From Crocodylus rhombifer (taxonomy: Eukaryota > Chordata > Crocodylia > Crocodylidae): a DNA stretch of 64,000 nt. The stretch lies in contig JAVSML010024368.1 in assembly GCA_038503035.1 (NCBI GenBank), positions 1 through 64,000 on the forward strand, in the 5' to 3' direction. Under the pieces are notes generated by a model. The model made no database searches. It worked only from the letters and a program-made list of their open reading frames with translations, and was not told the DNA's origin. The position numbers were made by a program, and so were the translations under genes. Below are positions 56,512-64,000 of the stretch, in pieces. Each line of letters starts with the position of its first letter. The first letter of the stretch is position 1.

Positions 56512-56833
56512 ACTAAACCCTTACCTCATAAATTTACATGCCTGTGCACAGATATGCAACTCCCACTACCTTCATTATGCATGCTCACACATACACAAAG
56601 ATCTGATGGCAGAAGTTGGGTTTCAGACTGCTAATGAGAGCTTTAGTAGACTTGGTTCCAAAGCCCAGTACAGGAAGATTAAACAAGGAACCTAAACAAG
56701 TGTGGGCTTGAGATTTCCACCATTATAATCTGGACATGCCTTCAGAGCGCATCTGCTCAGGTACAGGCACAGAAACAATGAGCCACAAATACGATTTTCC
56801 ACCTGAGACCAGTATTAAATCCTTTAAAAAAAA
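56512..56833 (+). repeat. 310-bp repeated sequence, copy 1
   Basis: It shares ATGCAACTCCCACT, TTCATTATGCATGCT, ACACAAAGATCT and TTCAGAGC(G/A)CATCTGCT in the same order with 60402-60712. It ends in an A run followed by an (AAAT)n stretch to about 56875. The A-rich end in both copies would fit a retroposed element. It was not recognised as a known family. Confidence 0.75.
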
Positions 56834-57030
56834 AACCCCAAACAGCCAAAAATAAAATAAATAAATAAATAAAAATCCCAAAGCAAGCAAACAAAGCAAA
56901 ACACAATTACAAAAACATAACTGAAGTGGCCAGAAGAGGCGATTTACAGGATGCAGAACCAACGATCTTCCTTGTAGTATATTACTATAACTCAACTAGA
57001 ACAGCATGAAATAATTTGGTAAAAGATGAA

Positions 57031-57425
57031 TACGGTTTTCCCCCGATTTATGCTGTACATGCGTTCCCAAAGAATGGTGCATAAATTGAATTAGCATAAA
57101 GCGAACCTACTTTACAATGTAATGAATAGGGATAGGTTCCCATGGTGGTGAGGGAGTGAGTGAGGCTGGGACTAGGGAAGGGGAAGGGGGAAGGGTGCCT
57201 CTTCTGGGGCTGCACAAGGCAGCAAAGCAGAGGGGACAGAGCGGCACTCACCCCAGCCCCAGCTGCAGCAGCCCCGCTTACCTGCTTGGGTGGGAGGGGG
57301 GCATCTATGCTCAATGCATAAGAGTGAATTTACCTTGCACATAACGAATTATGGGTCTAAATATGCTCATTGCATAACAGCGAATTTGCATATGAAGAAC
57401 CCACATAAATTGAGGGGAACCTGTA
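57031..57425. mobile_element. Pogo/Tigger-like MITE with TA duplication
   Basis: The element is 57033-57423 (391 bp), flanked by TA on both sides. The left end CGGTTTTCCCCCGATTTATG and the right end, in reverse complement CAGGTTCCCCTCAATTTATG, are inverted repeats. Interior blocks TAAAGCGAACCTAC and AACAGCGAATTTGC are also inverted relatives. TA duplication and this wording suit Tc1/mariner-group (pogo-like) elements. A GC-rich centre sits at 57150-57300. There is no transposase. Confidence 0.78.
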
Positions 57426-57594
57426 ATTGGATAGGAAACCCTGATGCTAAGCAAGGACAGATTGACAAGAAAACCATTCTACATTACTTGGTTTTCTTTT
57501 CAACAATTTGTAGAAGTGAATTAATTTGTTAACTTAATTTAATAATGGAGAAGGAGGTACAGTTGAGTAGAAGAGGGAGGCAGATGGAGGAAAT

Positions 57595-57690
57595 CCAAAA
57601 ATTTTAATCCTGGCTTTGGCTCTGTTCTTGGACAAATCACTTCTTATGTTTTCCTGTCTGTAAAGCAGAATGCCTGTCTCATACCTAAGC
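57595..57690 (+). repeat. MIR-like SINE remnant
   Basis: AATCCTGGCTTTGGCTCTGT, TTGGACAAATCACTTCTTAT and TGTCTGTAAAGCAGAATGCC follow the MIR order (AATCCCGGCTCTGCC, CTTGGGCAAGTTACTT, CATCTGTAAAATGGG). Confidence 0.6.
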
Positions 57691-57829
57691 CCTACTAGGA
57701 GTCACAAACTAGATGTTCTTTTGACAGAGAAACACATCTTTGTAGCAAGTGTCAGAAGCCAGGTCTCCCCTCCCATCCAAACTCCATGATCACTGAGCTT
57801 TGAGAATCATGTTGCATCTTGTGCTCTTC

Positions 57830-59045
57830 ATCTGGCCCAATACATCTCTCCTAAAATCTAACCTAAACTTCCCTTGCTGCAAATTGAGCCAATTGCTCCA
57901 TGTTCTGTCATCTGCCCCCACTGAGAAACAGTCTTGCTCCATCCTCTTCCAAACCCCACTTCAGGTAGTTGAAGGCTGCTATTATATCCCCTCTCAGTCT
58001 TCTCTTGTCCAGACTAAGTAAGTCCAGTTCCCACAGCCCCTCCTCATACGTCATGTGCTCCAGCCCCTTAATCATTTTCATTGTTCTCCGCTGGACTCTC
58101 CAATTTGTCCACATCCTTTCTGCAGTGGGGGGCCCAAAACTGAACACAGTACTCCAGATGTGGCCTCACAAGTGCTGAATTGCAAGGAACAATCTCTTCC
58201 CTTGCCCTGTTGGTAACACTCCAATCAATGCAGCCCGGTATGCAAGAAGGGCACACTGCTGGCTCATATTCAGCTTATTGTCCACTGTAGCCCCTAGGTC
58301 CTTTTCTGTAGAGCTGCTGCCTAACCAGTCAGCCCCCAGCCTGTATTGGGGCATGGGATTGTTCCATCCTTTGCTCTTATTGAACCTCATGAGATTTCTT
58401 TAGGTTCAATTATCCAATTTATCGAGGTTACTCTGAATCCTACCCCTACCTTCCAGCATATCTACTAGTCCCCTTATCTTGGTGTCATCTGCAAACCTGA
58501 TGTGAGTGCACTCTATGCCTTCTTCCAGGCCATTGATGACGATATTGAACAAAACCAGCCCCAGGACCGACCCCTGGAGCACTCCATTTGATACTGGCTA
58601 CTAACTAGACATTGAACCTTGGGCTACTACCTTTTGAGCTCAATGATCCAGCCAATTTTCTGTCCACCTTACTGTTCATTCATCCAGTACTTCCTTAGCT
58701 TGCCTGAGAGAATGTTGTGGGAGACTGTATCAAAAGCCTTGCTAAAATCAAGGCATGCCACATTCACTGGTCTTCCTGCATCTACAGTGCCAGTCATCTC
58801 ATCATAGAAGACAGGTTGGTTGGACATGACTCGCCATTGGTGAATCCATGCTGGCTGTTCCTTATCAGCTATTTCTTCTCCAAGTGCTCCGAAATGGATT
58901 CTTTGGGGATCTGCTCCCTGATTTTTCTAGTAACTGAGGTGAGGCTGACTGGTCTGTAGTTCCCTGGGTTCTCCTTTTTCCCTTTCTTAAATATGGGCAC
59001 TATATTTTCCCACTTCCAATTGGCTGGGACCTCTCCCAGTTGTCT
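57830..59045 (-). mobile_element. CR1 LINE copy D (antisense), RT to C-terminal part
   Basis: The minus strand shows the RT start (NIVPIFKKGKKE near 58970), then later RT blocks in broken frames, then [44 protein letters not shown] and GLWELDLLSLDKRRLRGDI. The CR1 3' UTR and terminal repeat are absent at the left border. It lies close to, but separate from, copy E, since both contain the C-terminal region. Confidence 0.88.
57908..58390 (-). pseudogene. CR1 copy D post-RT coding remnant
   Basis: Three overlapping minus-strand frames carry successive CR1 blocks: QYRLGADWLGSSSTEKDLGA with [35 protein letters not shown]; and [20 protein letters not shown]. Frame changes separate them. Confidence 0.85.
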
Positions 59046-59334
59046 TAATGATACTTTCCTACCACACAGTAGAATTGTGAAGATATATGTGTTAAATAAA
59101 TGTGGGCTGGTGTGAAGTTATGGTAATATGGGTAGACCTGGAAAAGGAGGATCATATAGTTATGCAAAGAAGTCTGGAAATACAAAAAATTAAAGGTGAA
59201 ATTCAACTCTGATATGTTGTAGACATGCATTATCATTAGAAATGGACAACATTTTTAAATTGGAATTTTTTGTCATTAAAAAGTGTTTGTTTCTGACTTC
59301 AAAATTGTTGTGTGCTATGGAAGTAATTTTAAAT

Positions 59335-59770
59335 AAGATCATAGGGTAGTAGGGCTGCAAGGGACCTCCTGAAGTCATCTGGTCCAATCCCCTGCTCAAG
59401 GCAGGATAATCCCCAACTAAACCATCCCAGGCAAATGCTTTTGAAAGTTTCCAAGGATGGAGATTCTACAGCTTCCTTAGGTAGCCTGTTCCAATACCTG
59501 ACCACTTTTATAGTCAAAAAGTTCCTCCTAATCCCCAGCCTAAATTTCCCTGCTGCAGCTTGTTCCGTTGCTAGTCCTGTCTACAGCCACAGAGAAAAGC
59601 CTATCTCCATCCTCTAGGTATCTGCCCTTACTCTTCAGGTAGCTGAAGTGTTATTAAATCTCCCATCAGCCTTCTCTTTTCCAAGGTAAATAACCCTATT
59701 TCTTTCACACTTTCGTCATAAGTCTTGTCTCTCATGCCCCTGATAATTTTTGTTGCCCTATTTTATGGTA
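59335..59770 (-). mobile_element. CR1 LINE copy E 3' end (antisense)
   Basis: Plus-strand AGATCATAGGGTAGTAGGGC, then GCAAGGGACCTCCTGAAGTC and ATCTGGTCCAATCCCCTGCT, is the CR1 3' UTR with its terminus. The minus strand also encodes a short C-terminal piece (VRYWNRLPKEAVESPSLETF). Truncation is at about 59770. Confidence 0.88.
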
Positions 59771-60401
59771 ATCTGAGAATTTTTTTTATGAGAACACTCC
59801 TGTGAAAAATGTGCACGATGCCTCATAAAAGTAATACAATAATTTTCTGGATGAATAGGCTAGTTGTGATTTGTTTACAAAATTCTTGGAGTATTAGTTA
59901 GAGCTTCCTGGTTGAATTTATATTGTGCGTTCAGGAGACAGGCAGGAGCTCTTTTGTCTTGGTTTCTTTCCAGGAAAAGAAATGGATAGTAGAAAATGGA
60001 GATTATACATTACTGTGTACTCACTTGCATGTAGAAAAGATGTACAATAGAACAGACTTTACAATATGGCAGACAGAGGGCTATGAAGATCCAGCCACTG
60101 AAACTGAAATTATCCAAATTCAACTTCTGAATAAAAATTTCCTAGTAGTAAGGATAATTTCTACAGCACTACAAGCAATGCAGCAGGTTATTAAAAGATT
60201 CACAATAGCTTGGAGCCTTCAAGAAATGAGCTTGTGCATTTCTCAGTTATTATTTATCTGGAGTTTTAGATGTGCTGCAGGAGACTTCTGTTGAGCATTA
60301 GTGACTTTCCATTCCCTTGGGGACAGCTTGTAACAGGACTCTTATGTAATAGTGTATATTTATAGTTATTCTGAGATGAGTTATTAGCAGTAGTTATTAA
60401 G
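59771..60401. other. Spacer with an unassigned open frame
   Basis: A plus-strand frame of 123 codons (59923-60294) has no domain I recognise. TGGTTTCTTTCCAG before 59978 resembles a splice acceptor, but no partner exon or known protein supports it. It is not called as a gene. Confidence 0.35.
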
Positions 60402-60712
60402 GGCTAAACCTTTACCTTAGAGAGATATACACATCTGTGAGCAGACATGCAACTCCCACTGGCTTCATTATGCATGCTTACTCATACACAAAGATCTAAT
60501 GACACATGTTGGGTTCAGACAGCTAACAAATCCCAGTACAAAGCTCCAGAGCTCAGTGCAGGAAAATTATGGGACCCAAACAAGAAAGCATAGGTTTGAG
60601 ATTCTTACCACTGTGACACTTCAGAGCACATCTGCTGAAGGCCTGGAGCAGAAATGAGACACAAATATGATTTCCCACCCTAGAAACAACTATTAAAATC
60701 CTAAAAAAAAAG
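60402..60712 (+). repeat. 310-bp repeated sequence, copy 2
   Basis: It is the direct-orientation partner of 56512-56833, about 3.9 kb downstream, by eye roughly three quarters identical, and it too ends in an A run. Confidence 0.75.
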
Positions 60713-63700
60713 GAAAAAGAGTAAAACAAACAAAGTGCAAATTTCCATGAAGAACTGGACTAAAGTTAATTTACAGCCTGTGCACCAAGTAACAGTCCAT
60801 AACTTGACACAGATATTAATGAATAACCCAGTCCCATGAGGCTACTCTCTACCATCTTGAAAGGAAGAAAGAAAACTTGCTGGTGGTTGTAGCTATATCA
60901 GCCTGTGTCTGCCCTGAGGGACATGGCTACTCAAGGGACCCTATAGAATAAATTGTGAGTTTATAGTTCTTCTGGGGCTATATTGACGGGACCTTGCAGA
61001 TCTCTCTGAGTCATAGCATTGAGGTCTGAGCACTTTTCCTATTTCATAAGGTTGGTGGCAAGCCAATCATGGATGAAACCATGTTTTATGAATTTTGCAG
61101 TGGTGTTCTTGACCATGGAAGATTTCCATAGGAAAGTGTGATCTAATTTTTCCTATTATTTTTCAAATATTGTCTCATACAACTGTGGCCAGTACTGATT
61201 TTCTTTAACTGTAATGAAACAATTAATTCCTGGTGCATCTTCCTCTCCTCAGACTAGAGCAACACCAGAGATTGCATTGGTCCTCTAGTTACATTACTTC
61301 ATTCATTTCTGGAGTCTGCTGTTTTGAAATCAGTGCTTTGTTAGGCTTAGATAGCACTATCACCTTCTTCCCCCATACAGAGCCATAAAAAAGCCACTGT
61401 ACTGGAATCAACATTCATGTAACTACTCATTTTGTACATGAACAACAGTTTCACCTCTGAGAGTTCTGGAGGGAATGATGAATGAAAAAGTGTCCTGTAT
61501 GTGCAATCGTGGCATGGACATGATGCTCTGTATATACCTTGGGATCTATTACTTTGGGATAAGGACAAAACCAATTTGATCCCTGTGTACAGAGAACAAA
61601 TGTTTGAACAAACAAATTGTCAAGAGATGAATTTGTAGATAACACATTAAACATTATGATTGTATTGTTCCAGATCCCCTGTCTGAGTAACCAAAGAAAG
61701 GGCTCCATTGCAAGCATTCTCCTTTTCTTGAAGATAATGTTGTGTAATTGTAAAAGATATAGCGACTCAGGAAAACCTTGTATGTAGAAAATGAGCAGCT
61801 TTTTAGTAGAAACACCTAGTAGCATGGCAGAGTAGCTAAAAATGAAAGCATTAACTGTGAAGACATACAGTTCTTTGCAGTTCATTTTGTACAGCAGCCA
61901 AGAACCCAGCTTTGTCTCTCACTAGCATTTGATAAAGAAAATCTGTGTTCAAGGGAAATGCAAATAAATGATCTATCTACTTTGGTATCTTTTCCGTGGC
62001 AAATGCGTGGTGCTGCTTTTCACTGCATGACTCAGAGCATCATAGAAATCTGAGCAGTGGCTTTGTGTACACTTGGGTGGGGGGTGGGGGCTCATTGCAG
62101 TATTCAAGCTTTGTCTAGCTTATCTGTTTAGCACAGTTCAATGGGCCTTCTGGTTTTGAACTGAAATGTGAAAGGTCTGTAGTGGGTGGAATCCAGGGTG
62201 ACTACAAGGTCTTGCTAAAATAAAGAAACTAGAAAATATTTGACCAAAGAACTGTGTATATGCCTTACAGGTAAAATAATGTTTTAAGGGTTGCTTGACA
62301 CAGCAGTCCTGCTGTACCTCAAATGGCTATGGGTACTCATATTTTACTATGAGGGGGGAAAGAGACGTAATACACACTTTAGTAGCTACTGATCACATTA
62401 AACAATTCACTATGTTTTCTCTGAAAACAGAAGATTTTTTTAATTAACCCTTAGTTCTCTGAATTTGCTAGACTGTCATTGTTAAAATGTAATATAGATG
62501 CTGCTGGAAGGAAAGTTGTAATTTCTGGTACCATCTGTGTTCCCTAATGAACCGTTAAGGCCAAGTACTCTTAACCATGATCTTTTCCTTTTCCAAGGCC
62601 AATATCAAATATGCCTGCAATCATGATATTGCTTTAAGAACAATTCTTTACAAAGTGGCTTCTGGTGACATTCCAATCATGATATTAATATTTGAAAGAT
62701 AAAGTTTACCGCATATGCTTATGGTTTTCACCAGTTCTTAAATCTAATGAATGAATAAGGGAAGTGAAATCACAAATGTGGCTTTTAGAATAATAGTGTT
62801 TAATAACAAATATGCTGGACCCAGGGAAAAAAAGGGAATCAATCTGTTGTTACATGTGTTCATACAGATTTTGTTAAGAAATTGAAGTTTGGTTCTATAT
62901 TATAGTTGACCTGGAAAAGAGCGCTTTGAAGAAAGCTGTGTTACAAGTGCTGCACTAAGAATTGCAATTTGATTAGTAAGTTCAGCTTTAACGAATGCCT
63001 CGATAGCAGAAAAACATATTTAGAGTATGCAGAATTTATGTCATATATTTTATTTTTATATGTGACTTCCATTCCCACATTCTGTGGGCGCTAATCTGTT
63101 AGCATTCATTGAAAGGAGACTACAGGTTTAAGAACTAAGGTCATTAACATGATAAGTGTAGCAAAAATAAAGATGGATTTAATAGGGGGGAAGCAAGAAA
63201 AGACATATATTAAACAGTGTTGACAAATGAGTCCCAGAGTTTCTTCCTTCTGACCTGAATTGAAGAACAGTATTTTTCCTCTGTATCCACACCACAGTAA
63301 CTATCATCAAGGTCCTGACCTTATGACTTGATGACTCTCTAGCCTTGACTCCTGCAACTTTGCTCTGCTTTAACTTATTTAAAGCAATGTTGCTGCTGAG
63401 GTCTTCTTCAGCTGTTGTGTTCACCCCCTCTTTGAAAACTTTTCATTGGTGTTCTCTCCTCCACTATATGAGGAGAAATGTCTTGTTTTTTATTTTCATG
63501 CTTTTACACTTTGCTTCATAGTCTCGTCTTTAAAATTTACTCTGGGGGTTTTGATCCACCCATCTTAGCAACCGTGTGTTATCCCTTCCTGTGATCATTC
63601 CCACCTTCCTATACCTGTAATAAGTGGAGGGGCTTGGAGGGAGGGTTAAAAAGAAGAAAGATGAGCTTAGCTGTTTACAGGGTAAGAAGGAGAAAATACT

Positions 63701-63745
63701 TTTAGCTCTGATTGTGAGAAGTTGAGCTGGGGCCAGGAATGGATT
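60713..63745. other. AT-rich spacer
   Basis: No gene or clear element was recognised. A GGTTGTAGCTATATCAGCCTG block near 60885 loosely resembles the end of PLE tails. The 144-codon minus-strand frame at 61451-61885 lacks motifs. Confidence 0.4.
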
Positions 63746-63749
63746 AGAA

Positions 63750-64000
63750 TAGGGATTGGTAATTTACAGCTTGCAGGCCAGATCCATCCCATAGTGACAG
63801 TGGATTGATTCCAGAGCTGGGCAATGGATAGAGAGGGGGGAACTTTTGGTTACATTTGATGGTAAGTGGCTTCAGCCATGCCACAAGCATGAGTACTTTG
63901 CCCATTTTGCATTGTGCCATACCTGACTGGCCTGGCAGTATAGAGAAGTGGTAAGAGTGGACAGGTCCTAGCACCAGCCTGCATGAGACCTGAGGGCATT
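63750..64000. mobile_element. hAT-like fragment running off the window
   Basis: AGGGATTGGTAATTTACAGC, followed by TTGCAGGCCAGATCC, is a decayed form of the hAT 'CAGGGGTGGGCAAACTACGG...GGCCAGATCC' left end. The right end would lie beyond the window. Confidence 0.45.

Noticed and set aside
59923..60294. 123-codon frame preceded by a pyrimidine tract and CAG that resembles a splice acceptor
   Set aside because: The protein is not recognisable and no donor or neighbouring exon was found. It could be tested with RNA-seq.
61451..61885. 144-codon minus-strand frame
   Set aside because: AT-rich, hydrophobic-biased, with no motif or conserved context. Probably chance.

Overview
This window reads as vertebrate nuclear DNA, and most likely as a non-avian sauropsid, probably a crocodilian. 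The evidence is the repeat content. There are many CR1 LINE copies, L2-like and MIR-like remnants, Penelope-like elements (PLEs), a Ty3/Gypsy element, hAT-like DNA elements and endogenous-retrovirus-type solo LTRs, and no Alu- or L1-like sequence was seen. Two runs of 10 N mark assembly gaps. I could not recognise any host protein-coding exon, tRNA or rRNA gene. The longest open frames are decayed transposon proteins or chance frames in GC-rich repeats. The window is probably intergenic or deep intronic.

Layout, left to right. 79-835 is a solo LTR. 1450-5757 is a long antisense CR1 that was split at 3950-5039 by a related solo LTR. 6088-7687 is a hAT-like element carrying a minisatellite and a 316-bp palindrome. 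7824-9394 is a candidate long LTR with an 88-bp minisatellite. After AT-rich spacer come a non-autonomous DNA element (12001-12968), a third related solo LTR (14600-15389) and two L2-like tails. Next are PLE tails, a second copy of the DNA element (18496-19583), a Penelope-like element with inverted tails (20055-21365) and a third copy of the DNA element (22319-23496).

The middle part holds a second long CR1 (28649-31320), a copy of the DNA element carrying a nested hAT MITE (about 32175-33056), two hAT-like elements with 8-bp target duplications (33689-34367 and 34668-35171) and an unclassified LINE fragment. It also holds a Ty3/Gypsy remnant with LTR, primer site, gag, protease and RT start (38224-40220). 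That remnant runs directly into a third CR1 (40235-42225).

The right third is poorer in repeats. It holds a fourth related solo LTR (44802-45644), a CpG-containing unknown segment (47455-48850), another PLE tail, a pogo-like MITE (57033-57423), two more CR1 pieces and a 310-bp sequence present twice.

The genes do not form a working system. The nesting does give a relative history: the CR1 is older than the LTR inside it, the DNA element is older than the hAT MITE inside it, and the Gypsy element probably predates the CR1 that abuts it. Element boundaries were read by eye from terminal motifs and target duplications. Family names rest on remembered motifs, not on a database search.
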